Below, piece by piece: positions 1 to 7,391 of a stretch of DNA of 64,000 nucleotides. Position 1 is the stretch's first letter; the number at the start of each line of letters is the position of its first letter. Source of the stretch: Nocardioides scoriae (GTDB taxonomy: Bacteria > Actinomycetota > Actinomycetes > Propionibacteriales > Nocardioidaceae). The translations under genes were made by a program, and so were the position numbers. The stretch is from contig NZ_LT629757.1 of assembly GCF_900104965.1 (NCBI RefSeq), positions 3,782,001 through 3,846,000 on the forward strand. Direction: 5' to 3'. Under the pieces are notes generated by a model. It saw only the letters and a list, made by a program, of their open reading frames with translations, was not told the DNA's origin and ran no database searches.

Positions 1-2
1 CG

Positions 3-149
3 ATCGAGCTGAGCGCCACCGTGGTGCACGTCGACGGCCGGCTCGTCCGGCTCAGCGTCGCCGCCCGCGAGGGGCAGCGGCTGGTGGCCTCCGGCGAGGT
101 CACCCGGGTGGTCGTCGACGCCCAGAAGTTCCTCGCGCGACTCGGCTGA
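3..149 (+). CDS. Thioesterase-family protein, C-terminal fragment
   Basis: Only the last 48 residues are inside the window; the gene begins upstream. The fragment reads as alternating beta-strand hydrophobics (SATVVHVDGRLVRLSV, then GEVTRVVVDAQKFLARLG) and stops at a TGA at 147-149. This resembles the end of the hot-dog-fold acyl-CoA thioesterases (FlK/4HBT type) common in actinobacteria, whose last strand often carries a VTRVVVD-like string. The catalytic half is not visible, so function rests on that resemblance alone. It is convergent with the acetyltransferase at 244-738. Confidence 0.5.
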   Translation: MELSATVVHVDGRLVRLSVAAREGQRLVASGEVTRVVVDAQKFLARLG

Positions 150-168
150 CACGCCGGCCGGCGGGCGA

Positions 169-240
169 CTGGACGTCCTTTCCGGTCACCTGACGGCTGT
201 TGCAACAGACGTCCAGCAGACGATTACCCGGACGTCCGGG
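169..240. repeat. Cluster of dyad symmetries in convergent intergenic DNA
   Basis: Between two convergent genes lie an inverted repeat CTGGACGT (169-176) / ACGTCCAG (209-216), a perfect 12-bp palindrome CTGTTGCAACAG (197-208) inside it, and a perfect 14-bp palindrome CCCGGACGTCCGGG (227-240). The core GACGTCC occurs three times. A bidirectional terminator is the simplest reading, but no T-run follows, so a protein-binding array is also possible. Confidence 0.5.
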
Positions 241-243
241 TGA

Positions 244-738
244 TCAGCGGGCCAGCTCGAGCGCGTAGGCCAGCAACCGGACGCCGGGCACGGGGGACCA
301 GTCGTCGGCGGGGCTGCGGGTGAAGCCCAGGCGCTCGTAGAGGCGGTGGGCGTCGTGCATGGTGGCCATCGTGGAGATCCGCAGGCCGGTGCAGCCCTCC
401 TCGCGGGTCCGCTCGACGCAGCGCTCGACCAGCAGCCGGGCGACGCCGCGCCCGCGAGCCGCCGCCGCGACCGCGAGCATCCGGAACTCGCCCTCGCCCT
501 CCCGGGCGATCTCGCGGTACGCCGAGCCGGCCGGGCAGTAGGTCACCGAGCCCAGCACCTCGCCGTCGGCGCGGGCCACCCACAGCTCGGCGCCCGCGGC
601 GCGGCCGGCCGTGTCGGCCAGCCGGTCGACGTAGGGGTCGTCCGCGTCGACGAACCCGTCGGTGTACGCCGCGACCGTGAGCCGGCCGACCGCCGCCAGC
701 TCGTCGGCCCGCGCGCGCCCGACCTCGGTCCCCGCCAC
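244..738 (-). CDS. GNAT family N-acetyltransferase
   Basis: This 164-residue protein has the GNAT fold: a beta strand EFRMLAV followed by the acetyl-CoA pyrophosphate-binding loop RGRGVA (residues 95-100), then an alpha helix and the C-terminal LYERLGF motif. It would transfer an acetyl group from acetyl-CoA to a small-molecule or protein amine; the substrate cannot be told. The start is a GTG at 736-738, 12 nt after the stop of the TPP enzyme gene, so the two are probably co-transcribed. Confidence 0.85.
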   Translation of the reverse strand: MAGTEVGRARADELAAVGRLTVAAYTDGFVDADDPYVDRLADTAGRAAGAELWVARADGEVLGSVTYCPAGSAYREIAREGEGEFRMLAVAAAARGRGVARLLVERCVERTREEGCTGLRISTMATMHDAHRLYERLGFTRSPADDWSPVPGVRLLAYALELAR

Positions 739-750
739 CGGTCGCCGACG

Positions 751-2451
751 TCAGATGCCGAACGTGGCGCGGGGGTACGCCGCGTCGACGTCGGTGATCA
801 CGTTGACCAGGTAGGGGATGCCCGAGGCGAAGGCCCGGTCGAGGGCCGGGCCGATCTGACGCGGGTCGGTGACGGTCTCGCCCCCGCCGCCCAGCGCCGT
901 GACCACCTGGTCGTAGCGGGTCCGCGGCGCCAGGTCGGCCACCACGTCGTAGCCGTAGAGCATCTGCATCGGGCCCTTCTCCAGGCCCCAGGCGGAGTTG
1001 TTGCCGCAGACCATGACGACCGGCAGGTCGTGGCGGACCAGGGTGTCGACGTCCATCAGCGACATCCCGGCGGCGCCGTCGCCGAGCAGCAGCACGACCT
1101 GCGCCGAGGGCCGGGCCAGCCGGGCCGCGATGGCCGAGCCGAGGCCGGCGCCGAGGCAGCCGTAGGGCCCGGGGTCCAGCCAGCCGCCGGGCCGCTTCGG
1201 CTCGACGTACTTGCCGGCGAAGGAGACGAAGTCGCCGCCGTCGCCGATGACCACGGAGTCCTCGGCCAGGCGCGGCACCAGCTCGCCGTAGATGCGGGCC
1301 GGGTGGATCGGGTCGGCCTCGGCGGAGAGCAGCGCGGCGTCGCGCTCGGCGGCCGCCTTGACGGTGCCCTGCAGGTCGGTGACCCAGCCCGACCAGTCGG
1401 GCCGGTGGGGCAGCGCCGCGACACCCTCGCGCAGGCCGTCGAGCGCCAGCGTCAGGTCGCCGTGCGCCGCGTCGGCGAGCTCGGCGTGGCCGCTCAGCTG
1501 GGCCTGCGAGTCGGCGACGTGCACCACCCGGGCGGGGGTGGCGCCGTCCTTGCCGCCGAAGACGCCGTAGCCGAGCCGGAAGTCCAGCGGCGTGCCGACC
1601 ACCACGACCAGGTCGGCGCCGGTGAAGGCGGCGCCGCGGGCCTTGGTCACGAGCAGCGGGTGGCCGCCGGGGACCACGCCGCGGCCCATGCCGTTGGTGA
1701 TGCAGGGCAGGCCGACCTCCTCGACCAGCCGCAGCGCCGCCTCCTCGGCGCCGTCGGCCCACACGTCGGTGCCGAGCACCAGCACCGGGCGCCGGGCCTC
1801 GCCCAGCAGCCGGGCGATCCGGGTCAGCGCCTCGGCCTCCGGCTCCTGGCGGGCGCGGGGGCCGACCGCCGGCCGCACGGCCGAGGTGGTGTCGAAGAAG
1901 GCGTCCATCGGCACGTCGACGAAGACCGGGCCGCGGTGGGAGGAGCCGGCCAGCGTGAACGCCTCGTCGATCCCGCCGGGCACCTCGGCCGCGGTGTGCA
2001 GGGTGCGCGCCGACTTCGAGACCGGGGCCAGGATCGGGGGCTGGTCGAGCTCCTGGAGCGAGCCGCTGCCCCAGCGGTTGGCGGGGGCGCGGCCGCCCAC
2101 GACCACCAGCGGCGAGCCGTTGAACTGCGCCTGGGCGATGGCGCTGACGCCGTTGGTGACGCCCGGTCCGGCGGTGAGCACCGCCAGGCCGGGCACCCGG
2201 GTCAGCTTGCCCGTGGCCTCGGCGGCGAAGGCGGCCGTCTGCTCGTGGCGCACGTCGAGCAGCCGCATCGGCGGGTCGGCCTTCACGGCGCCGTCGTACA
2301 TCGGGAACACGTGGGCGCCCGAGAGCGTGAACATCGTCTCGACGCCGTGGGAGCGGGCCACCTCGACCGCGTGGGCGCCGGAGTGGGCCTCGACGGCGCC
2401 GTCGTCGCCGGCGGTGGGCGAGGTGTCGGACTGCTCGGGAGCCTGGGTCAT
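751..2451 (-). CDS. ilvG: Acetolactate synthase-like TPP enzyme (IlvG type)
   Basis: A 566-residue three-domain thiamine-diphosphate enzyme. The N-terminal PYR domain holds the cofactor-activating glutamate (RHEQTAAFAAEA, Glu70). The C-terminal PP domain holds the metal/TPP motif GDG at 457 followed by GNNSAWG at 483. The segment FTLSGAHVFPMYDG and the RHEQTAAF context match my memory of mycobacterial IlvG (Rv1820), annotated as an acetolactate synthase large subunit. No small regulatory subunit is adjacent, so a different 2-ketoacid carboligase or decarboxylase activity remains possible. It is divergent from pdtaS, with an apparently leaderless start. GNAT follows 12 nt downstream. Confidence 0.8.
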   Translation of the reverse strand: MTQAPEQSDTSPTAGDDGAVEAHSGAHAVEVARSHGVETMFTLSGAHVFPMYDGAVKADPPMRLLDVRHEQTAAFAAEATGKLTRVPGLAVLTAGPGVTNGVSAIAQAQFNGSPLVVVGGRAPANRWGSGSLQELDQPPILAPVSKSARTLHTAAEVPGGIDEAFTLAGSSHRGPVFVDVPMDAFFDTTSAVRPAVGPRARQEPEAEALTRIARLLGEARRPVLVLGTDVWADGAEEAALRLVEEVGLPCITNGMGRGVVPGGHPLLVTKARGAAFTGADLVVVVGTPLDFRLGYGVFGGKDGATPARVVHVADSQAQLSGHAELADAAHGDLTLALDGLREGVAALPHRPDWSGWVTDLQGTVKAAAERDAALLSAEADPIHPARIYGELVPRLAEDSVVIGDGGDFVSFAGKYVEPKRPGGWLDPGPYGCLGAGLGSAIAARLARPSAQVVLLLGDGAAGMSLMDVDTLVRHDLPVVMVCGNNSAWGLEKGPMQMLYGYDVVADLAPRTRYDQVVTALGGGGETVTDPRQIGPALDRAFASGIPYLVNVITDVDAAYPRATFGI

Positions 2452-2458
2452 GCGGGTG

Positions 2459-2464
2459 AGGGTA
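2459..2464 (-). promoter_or_regulatory. -10 box of the ilvG-like gene (leaderless)
   Basis: On the minus strand TACCCT lies 7 nt before the ATG at 2449-2451. There is no room for a Shine-Dalgarno, so transcription probably starts at or next to the A of the start codon. Confidence 0.55.
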
Positions 2465-2494
2465 GCCCTCGCAGCCGACGCCGCGGGGCCGTCC

Positions 2495-2500
2495 TACCCT
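2495..2500 (+). promoter_or_regulatory. -10 box of pdtaS (leaderless)
   Basis: TACCCT sits 6 nt before the GTG at 2507. The same hexamer faces the other way 31 nt to the left for the divergent gene, giving a compact 55-nt bidirectional leaderless promoter region. Confidence 0.6.
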
Positions 2501-2506
2501 GGTCCG

Positions 2507-4012
2507 GTGCCGTCGCTGCAGGTGCTCGCCCGGGAGCACACCTCGTTGTCGGACGCCGACGTCGAGTGGCTCTCGCTGCTCGTCGCCGACTGGCAGATCA
2601 TCGCCGACCTGAGCTTCGCCGACCTCGTGCTGTGGCTCCCGGCCGCCGACGGCTCGGGCTTCTGGGCGGGCGCCCAGATGCGGCCCACCACCGGTCCCAC
2701 GGCGTACGTCGACGACGTGGTCGGGTCCTTCCTCGCCGCCGGCCGCCGGCCGCTGGTCGACGCGGCCCTGCGCGACGGCCGGATCGCCCGCGAGGGCGAC
2801 CCCGAGTGGCGCGACGACGTGCCGGTCCGGACCGAGGCGATCCCGGTGCGACGCGGGGAGCGCCTGATCGCCGTGGTCGGTCGCCACACCAACCTGCAGG
2901 GGGTCCGCACCCCGAGCCGGCTCGAGCTGTCCTACCTCCAGACGGCCAGCGAGCTGTCGCAGATGATCGCCCGCGGGGGCTTCCCCTTCCCCGGCGACCG
3001 CTCCGACCACGCCGACACCCCACGGGTGGGCGACGGCTTCATCCGGGTCGACGTCGCCGGCGCGGTGACCTACGCCAGCCCCAACGCGCTCTCGGTCTAC
3101 CGCCGGCTGGGGCTGACCGGCGACCTCGCCGGCAAGTCGCTGGCGGGGGTGACCCGCGAGCTGGTGCCGCCAGCGATGCGGCCCGACGAGGAGAGCATCA
3201 GCGCGGTGCTGGGCGGCCGCCGGCCCCGCGACACCGAGCTGGGCAACGGTCAGGCGACGGTGATCGCGCGCTCGATCCCGCTGCGTCCCGAGGGCGAGCC
3301 GACGGGGGCGCTGGTGCTGCTGCGCGACGTGACCGAGCTGCGCCGCCGCGACCGCGAGCTGGTCACCAAGGACGCCACGATCCGCGAGATCCACCACCGG
3401 GTGAAGAACAACCTGCAGACGGTGGCCGCCCTGCTGCGGCTCCAGGCGCGACGCATCCGGGTGCCCGAGGGCCGGGTGGCGCTCGAGGAGGCCGTGCGTC
3501 GCGTCGGTGCGATCGCGGTCGTCCACGAGACCCTGAGCCAGGGCTTCGACGAGTCGGTCGACTTCGACGACGTCGCCGACCGGCTGACGCGGCTGGTCAC
3601 CGACGTCGGCTCCGCGGGAGCCGCGATCTCGACGCGGCGGACGGGCTCGTTCGGCCCGATCGGCTCCGAGGCCGCGACCCCGCTGGCCATGGTGTTCACC
3701 GAGCTGCTCCAGAACGCCGTCGAGCACGCCTTCGGCGGAGGTGCCTCCCCGGGCCCCGGGCCCAGCGCGGCCGGCCGGGTCGAGGTGGCGTGCCGCCGCG
3801 AGGGCGCGGCCCTGCGCCTGGTCGTCGAGGACGACGGCGTGGGCCTGCCGGAGGGGTTCGCGCTCGAGTCGTCGGCCAGCCTCGGCCTGTCGATCGTGGC
3901 GACGCTGGTCGGGGAGCTCGGCGGGACCATCGAGCTCGGCTCGCGGGTCGACGGACCGGGCACGCGGGTGGTCGTCGACGTGCCGTCGGTGGAGCCGGTG
4001 GCGGTGCGCTAG
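2507..4012 (+). CDS. pdtaS: Sensor histidine kinase PdtaS
   Basis: A cytosolic two-component kinase of 501 residues, the length I recall for M. tuberculosis PdtaS (Rv3220c). Order: N-terminal GAF-like domain (from about 5 to 150, including ADWQIIADLSFADLVLWLP), PAS domain (about 180-280, GDGFIRVDVAGAVTYASPNA), HisKA_2 dimerisation segment with the phospho-acceptor in IREIHHRVKNNLQT (His296/His297), and a HATPase domain (ELLQNAVEHAF, DDGVGLP, SLGLSIV). The family phosphorylates PdtaR, an ANTAR RNA-binding antiterminator; no pdtaR is in this window. The GTG start is chosen because it gives the family length and lies 6 nt after TACCCT. Confidence 0.95.
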   Translation: MPSLQVLAREHTSLSDADVEWLSLLVADWQIIADLSFADLVLWLPAADGSGFWAGAQMRPTTGPTAYVDDVVGSFLAAGRRPLVDAALRDGRIAREGDPEWRDDVPVRTEAIPVRRGERLIAVVGRHTNLQGVRTPSRLELSYLQTASELSQMIARGGFPFPGDRSDHADTPRVGDGFIRVDVAGAVTYASPNALSVYRRLGLTGDLAGKSLAGVTRELVPPAMRPDEESISAVLGGRRPRDTELGNGQATVIARSIPLRPEGEPTGALVLLRDVTELRRRDRELVTKDATIREIHHRVKNNLQTVAALLRLQARRIRVPEGRVALEEAVRRVGAIAVVHETLSQGFDESVDFDDVADRLTRLVTDVGSAGAAISTRRTGSFGPIGSEAATPLAMVFTELLQNAVEHAFGGGASPGPGPSAAGRVEVACRREGAALRLVVEDDGVGLPEGFALESSASLGLSIVATLVGELGGTIELGSRVDGPGTRVVVDVPSVEPVAVR

Positions 4013-4046
4013 GCGATCAGGTGGCGGTCAGGCCGGGCCGGGCCCG

Positions 4047-4298
4047 TCAGGCGGTGCGGACCCGCGACCGGGCGTTGCGACGCTTGAGCGCGCGGCGCTC
4101 GTCCTCGCTGAGGCCGCCCCACACGCCGTGGTCCTGCCCCGCCTCGAGCGCCCACGCGAGGCACTGCTCGCGCACGTCGCAGCGACGGCACACCTGCTTG
4201 GCCTCCTCGATCTGCATGATCGCGGGGCCGGTGTTGCCGATCGGGAAGAACAGTTCCGGGTCCTCTTCGAGGCACGCGGAACGGTGACGCCAATCCAT
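4047..4298 (-). CDS. whiB1: WhiB1 family iron-sulfur regulator
   Basis: An 83-residue Wbl protein. Four cysteines (Cys9, Cys37, Cys40, Cys46; CX2CX5C core RRCDVREQC) ligate a 4Fe-4S cluster. GVWGG (58-62) is the Wbl turn and the basic tail ALKRRNARSRVRTA contacts DNA. The start MDWRH and the DPELFFPIGNTGPA segment are typical of WhiB1, which senses NO and binds domain 4 of the primary sigma factor. The ATG at 4296-4298 is preceded by GGAGGA. An in-frame upstream extension exists but would precede a conserved N-terminus. The gene lies on the opposite strand just after pdtaS, in the arrangement I recall from mycobacteria. Confidence 0.95.
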   Translation of the reverse strand: MDWRHRSACLEEDPELFFPIGNTGPAIMQIEEAKQVCRRCDVREQCLAWALEAGQDHGVWGGLSEDERRALKRRNARSRVRTA

Positions 4299-4484
4299 GG
4301 GTGAGGGAATCCTCCGGGTACTAGTGGAACGAGCCCACTCAGATGTCCCGGCCAACGGTGATGGGGAGGTCGGGGGCGGCACGTCGGTCAGGTCGTGAAC
4401 GGACGCACAAGCAAGATCGTTGCAACTTCGTTGCCCCAGCACAACCCCCCACCCTGGTCGCGTGGGTCACAGGAGGCCGAGGAA

Positions 4485-4490
4485 TAGGCT
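4485..4490 (+). promoter_or_regulatory. -10 box of the 4497 gene (leaderless)
   Basis: TAGGCT ends 6 nt before the ATG at 4497. No Shine-Dalgarno lies in the usual window. Confidence 0.55.
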
Positions 4491-4496
4491 CGACCC

Positions 4497-4904
4497 ATGA
4501 GCTCCGACCCCCAGGACCCGCGCGTCCCGGCTGCTCCCACGCCGCTCGTCGCGGCTGCGGGGATGACCTTCGTCCAGGGCCTGCTGGTCACCCTGGGAGC
4601 CGTGGTCGAGCTGTTCTCGCTCGACCGCGAGCGGGTGGTGCTGGGGCTGACCACCACGCTGTTCTTCGCGGCGTACGGCCTGACCCTGGTGGCGTGCGCC
4701 TGGGGCATGCGGCAGGTCCGGCCGTGGTCGCGCGGACCCGTGCTGCTGGCGCAGCTGGTCTGGCTCGGCCTGGCGTGGAACCTGCGCGAGACCTGGCCGC
4801 TGAGCGTGGCCCTGGTGGTCACCGCCGCCGTGGTGCTCGCCGGGCTGCTGCACCCGCGCTCGATCGACGCGCTGGAGACCGCCCGCGCCGAGCGCGAGGG
4901 CTGA
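4497..4904 (+). CDS. Small integral membrane protein, unknown function
   Basis: A 135-residue protein that I do not recognise as a named family. It has about four predicted membrane spans: roughly 18-40, 46-68 (LGLTTTLFFAAYGLTLVACA), 76-95 and 100-117. A Pro/Asp-rich cytoplasmic N-terminus and a charged C-terminus (ARAEREG) flank them. It sits between whiB1 and sigF on the opposite strand from both and is convergent with sigF. The leaderless-type promoter supports the ATG. Confidence 0.7.
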   Translation: MSSDPQDPRVPAAPTPLVAAAGMTFVQGLLVTLGAVVELFSLDRERVVLGLTTTLFFAAYGLTLVACAWGMRQVRPWSRGPVLLAQLVWLGLAWNLRETWPLSVALVVTAAVVLAGLLHPRSIDALETARAEREG

Positions 4905-4925
4905 GCGCGCGGGCTGGACGCGCAG

Positions 4926-4960
4926 GGGCTGGACGCGCGGGGGTCGGGCGCCCGTCCAGC
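4926..4960. terminator. Likely bidirectional terminator between convergent genes
   Basis: GCTGGACG and CGTCCAGC (4953-4960) form an 8-bp stem. The left arm occurs twice because GGGCTGGACGCGC is tandemly repeated at 4911-4923 and 4926-4938, so two alternative hairpins are possible. No T-run is present, as is common in high-GC actinobacteria. Confidence 0.45.
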
Positions 4961-4962
4961 GG

Positions 4963-5778
4963 CTAGCCGACCTCGCGCATCTCGGTGCGCAGCTGCTCCA
5001 GGGTGCGGTTGAGCAGGCGGGAGACGTGCATCTGGGAGACCCCGATCTCCTGGGCGATCTGCGACTGGGTCATGCCGCCGAAGAAGCGCAGCAGCAGGAT
5101 GCGGCGCTCGCGGGCCGGCAGGGTCTCGATGAGGGGCTTGATGGACTCGCGGATCTCGACGTGGGCCAGCGCCTCGTCGTCCTCGCCGAGCTGGGCGAGC
5201 ATGCTGCCGGCCGAGTCCTCGCCCTCCTCGCCCGCGTCGAGCGAGATGGTGGCGTAGGCGTTGGCCGACTCCAGGCCCTCGAGGACGTCCTCGACCTCGA
5301 CCCCGAGCTTCTCGGCGATCTCGCCGGGCGTGGGGGAGCGGCCGAGGTCCTGGGACAGCTGGGCGGTGGCGCTGCTGATCGACATCCGCAGCTCCTGGAG
5401 CCGCCGCGGCACCCGGATCGCCCACCCCTTGTCACGGAAGTGGCGCTTGATTTCGCCGATGATCGTCGGGGTGGCGTACGTCGAGAACTCGACCCCGCGG
5501 TCGTCGTCGAAGCGGTCGACGGCCTTGATCAGCCCGATGGTGCCGACCTGCACGAGGTCCTCGAGCGGCTCGCCGCGGTTGAGGAAGCGCCGGGCGCAGT
5601 GCTCGACGAGCGGCAGGTGCAGCCGGACCAGGTCCTCGCGGCAGCGGCGCTGGTCGAGCGCCTCCACGCCGTCGGCGTGCATCCGGGCGAACAGGGCGTG
5701 GCTGCGGACCTTGGTCTCGGCGCTGGAGAGCTGGGGGAGACGCCAGGTGCCACCGGAGCGCCCCCCGAGCGATGACAC
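4963..5778 (-). CDS. sigF: RNA polymerase sigma factor, SigF/SigB family
   Basis: A 271-residue group 3 sigma factor. Region 2 reads LVQVGTIGLIKAVDRFDDDRGVEF-type sequence with FSTYATPTIIGEIKRHFRD. Region 3 carries RVPRRLQELR. Region 4 carries the helix-turn-helix MTQSQIAQEIGVSQMHVSRLL. In actinobacteria this family drives stress, stationary-phase or developmental genes and is held inactive by an RsbW-type anti-sigma factor, encoded here immediately upstream. The start is a GTG at 5776-5778, only 3 nt after the anti-sigma stop, so translation is coupled. Confidence 0.93.
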   Translation of the reverse strand: MSSLGGRSGGTWRLPQLSSAETKVRSHALFARMHADGVEALDQRRCREDLVRLHLPLVEHCARRFLNRGEPLEDLVQVGTIGLIKAVDRFDDDRGVEFSTYATPTIIGEIKRHFRDKGWAIRVPRRLQELRMSISSATAQLSQDLGRSPTPGEIAEKLGVEVEDVLEGLESANAYATISLDAGEEGEDSAGSMLAQLGEDDEALAHVEIRESIKPLIETLPARERRILLLRFFGGMTQSQIAQEIGVSQMHVSRLLNRTLEQLRTEMREVG

Positions 5779-5781
5779 GCC

Positions 5782-6162
5782 TCAGGCCGTGATGCTCGAG
5801 CGGACGGTGAACGACACCCACAGCAGGGCACCCTCGCGGTGCGTGCGCACGTCGCTGGTGAGCGCGGTGAGCACCTGCCACCCGAAGCTATCGGAGTCGG
5901 GCTCGGACCCGGGCTCGGAGTCGGCCGAGATCGAGACCCGGATCGAGCCGTCGCTGAGGTCGAAGCTCGCCCGCAGGTCGCCGCGGGCCGAGGCGTGCTC
6001 GAGGACCAGCGCGCAGGCCTCGCCCACGGCCATCCGCAGGTCCTCGATGTCGTCGAGGGTGAAGTCCAGACGGGCGGCGAGGCCGGCCGTGGTCATGCGG
6101 AGCACAGCGACGTAGGCGCTCTCGGCCGGGAGGCGGAGCTCGACGTCGGGACGGTTGCTCAC
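5782..6162 (-). CDS. rsbW: Anti-sigma factor, RsbW/UsfX-like
   Basis: A 126-residue GHKL ATPase-fold protein (SAYVAVLRMTTAGLAARLDF, DDIEDLRMAVGEACALVLEHA) followed directly by sigF, the usual arrangement of anti-sigma and cognate sigma. The family binds and silences the sigma factor and is released by STAS-domain antagonists. The N-box is degenerate, GEACALVLEHA without the classical Asn, as I recall for mycobacterial UsfX, so kinase activity toward the antagonist is uncertain. The GTG at 6160-6162 is chosen because GGAGGG lies 7 nt upstream; longer in-frame readings lack such a site. Confidence 0.85.
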   Translation of the reverse strand: MSNRPDVELRLPAESAYVAVLRMTTAGLAARLDFTLDDIEDLRMAVGEACALVLEHASARGDLRASFDLSDGSIRVSISADSEPGSEPDSDSFGWQVLTALTSDVRTHREGALLWVSFTVRSSITA

Positions 6163-6199
6163 GGTGGGGCCCTCCGGGGTGACGACGCTGGTGCTCGTC

Positions 6200-6205
6200 A
6201 CCCTA
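6200..6205 (-). promoter_or_regulatory. -10 box of the rsbW-sigF operon
   Basis: TAGGGT on the minus strand lies 37 nt before the rsbW GTG, giving a leader of about 30 nt that contains the GGAGGG ribosome-binding site. No convincing SigF-type -35 element was seen, so autoregulation is not supported by the sequence. Confidence 0.45.
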
Positions 6206-6272
6206 GTCCGAGACGAACCGAGACGTGCGGGGTTCGAAATGTCCGGGCGTGGCCCAGGGGACCCCGGACGCA

Positions 6273-6306
6273 CCACGGCCCCCGGTCGGTGGACCGGGGG
6301 CCGTGG
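6273..6306 (-). terminator. Strong hairpin terminator of sodN
   Basis: A perfect 15-bp stem, CCACGGCCCCCGGTC (6273-6287) with GACCGGGGGCCGTGG (6292-6306), closes a 4-nt loop GGTG. It lies about 80 nt beyond the sodN stop, separating it from the rsbW-sigF promoter. Confidence 0.75.
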
Positions 6307-6384
6307 ACGAGCTGCTCGGGCCTTCCGTGCGTCAGCGCTTCGCGGGCTCAGCGCTTCCTCGGGACGAGAAGCCCTTCGCTGCGC

Positions 6385-6786
6385 TCAGGCCTTCTTCGTC
6401 TCCCAGAAGATCTCGGCGATCTCGTCGATCTTGGCCAGCAGCTGGTCGGCCACGGCCTCGTCGAGCTCGCCCTTGGTGCCGCTCGCGCCGGCCAGCTTGG
6501 TGGCCTCGTTCACGAGCTGGTGCAGCTGGGGGTACTTCTCGAAGTGCGGGGGCTTGAAGTAGTCGGTCCACAGCACCCACAGGTGGTGCTTGACCAGCTC
6601 GGAGCGCTGCTCCTTGATGAGGATCGCGCGGGTGCGGAAGTCGGGGTCGTCGTTGTCGGCGACCTTCTTGATGACGGCCTTGATCGACTCGGCCTCGATG
6701 CGGGCCTGGGCGGGGTCGTACACGCCGCAGGGGAGATCGCAGTGGGCGGAGACCTCGATGGTCGGGGCGAACAGGTGCTTCAGCAT
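6385..6786 (-). CDS. sodN: Nickel superoxide dismutase SodN
   Basis: A 133-residue Ni-SOD precursor that dismutates superoxide to oxygen and peroxide in the cytoplasm. The propeptide MLKHLFAPTIEVSA is followed by the nickel hook HCDLPCGVYDPAQARIEAES. After cleavage before His15 that His becomes residue 1 and, with Cys2 and Cys6 of the mature chain, ligates nickel. The rest is the four-helix bundle (HHLWVLWTDYFKPPH, LLAKIDEIAEIFWETKK). The maturation protease gene sodX is divergent, 123 nt away. A Ni-responsive Fur-family (Nur-like) regulator would be expected from Streptomyces biology, but no operator was recognised. Confidence 0.97.
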   Translation of the reverse strand: MLKHLFAPTIEVSAHCDLPCGVYDPAQARIEAESIKAVIKKVADNDDPDFRTRAILIKEQRSELVKHHLWVLWTDYFKPPHFEKYPQLHQLVNEATKLAGASGTKGELDEAVADQLLAKIDEIAEIFWETKKA

Positions 6787-6909
6787 GCGGTGTGTTCCTC
6801 TCACGTGGGACGTGGTGGGCCGGGGCGCCGTGACGGCGTCGGCGGCCTGGCTTGCGACACTACTCCGGACGGCGGGCGTCGAGGCACGAGGTACCCGGAG
6901 GAGAAGGCT

Positions 6910-7233
6910 TTGAATCGTCGCTGGGGCATGGCCCTGGTGAGGGGTCGCTCGATGGAGCCGACGCTGCACGAGGGCGACCGCCTCCTGGTGCGGTACGCCG
7001 CGCCCCCGCGTCGCGGCGACGTCGCCATGGTGCGCTTCGCCGACGGCGTGGTGGCGGTCAAGCGCCTCGAGCACCACGACCACGACGGCTGGTGGGTGGG
7101 CCGCGACAACCCGGTCGAGGGACGGGACTCGTGGTCGGCAGGCGCGGTCGCCGACGACGCGGTCCTCGCCACCGTGCGGCTGCGCCTGTGGCCCCGGCCC
7201 GGCCGCCTGTCGGATCCCGCCGCCGGCCGCTGA
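6910..7233 (+). CDS. sodX: Ni-SOD maturation protease SodX
   Basis: A 107-residue S26-type (signal-peptidase-like) serine protease that removes the SodN propeptide. The catalytic serine is in GRSMEPTL and the general-base lysine in VVAVKRLEH. There is no N-terminal membrane anchor, which fits a cytosolic maturase rather than a signal peptidase. The start chosen is a TTG at 6910-6912 because GGAGGAG lies 6 nt upstream. An alternative ATG at 6928 would shorten it by six residues. The divergent pairing with sodN fixes its role. Confidence 0.92.
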   Translation: MNRRWGMALVRGRSMEPTLHEGDRLLVRYAAPPRRGDVAMVRFADGVVAVKRLEHHDHDGWWVGRDNPVEGRDSWSAGAVADDAVLATVRLRLWPRPGRLSDPAAGR

Positions 7234-7256
7234 GGCGCGGGTCACATCGTCGCGGT

Positions 7257-7278
7257 GGGCGTTCCTCCCCGGACGCCC
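7257..7278 (+). terminator. Possible hairpin after sodX
   Basis: GGGCGT (7257-7262) pairs with ACGCCC (7273-7278) and is flanked by TCACA and TGTGTGA, which can extend the pairing. It lies in the 158-nt gap before the malic enzyme gene. No T-run follows. Confidence 0.35.
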
Positions 7279-7391
7279 CTGTGTGAGGATGTCGACGGGT
7301 CACCCCCCACGCCCAGCGGCTCCGCGGCCTCACACCGGCCGGCGTCGAGCCGCCCCTCTCTCCCGACCCTCCCAGGACGGTTCTGTCTCCC

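Noticed and set aside
224-3727. Very long open frames opposite or out of phase with known genes (for example 1167 residues here, 1313 residues at 346-4287 and 1373 residues at 16778-20899)
   Set aside because: In very GC-rich DNA stop codons are rare in all frames. These translations are Arg/Pro/Gly/Ala-rich with no domain, and well-supported genes with family motifs occupy the same DNA.
4322-4340. A Crp site upstream of whiB1, as known from mycobacteria
   Set aside because: AGTGG and CCACT are present but with N7 between them, one nt more than the Crp geometry, so the half-sites are not in phase.
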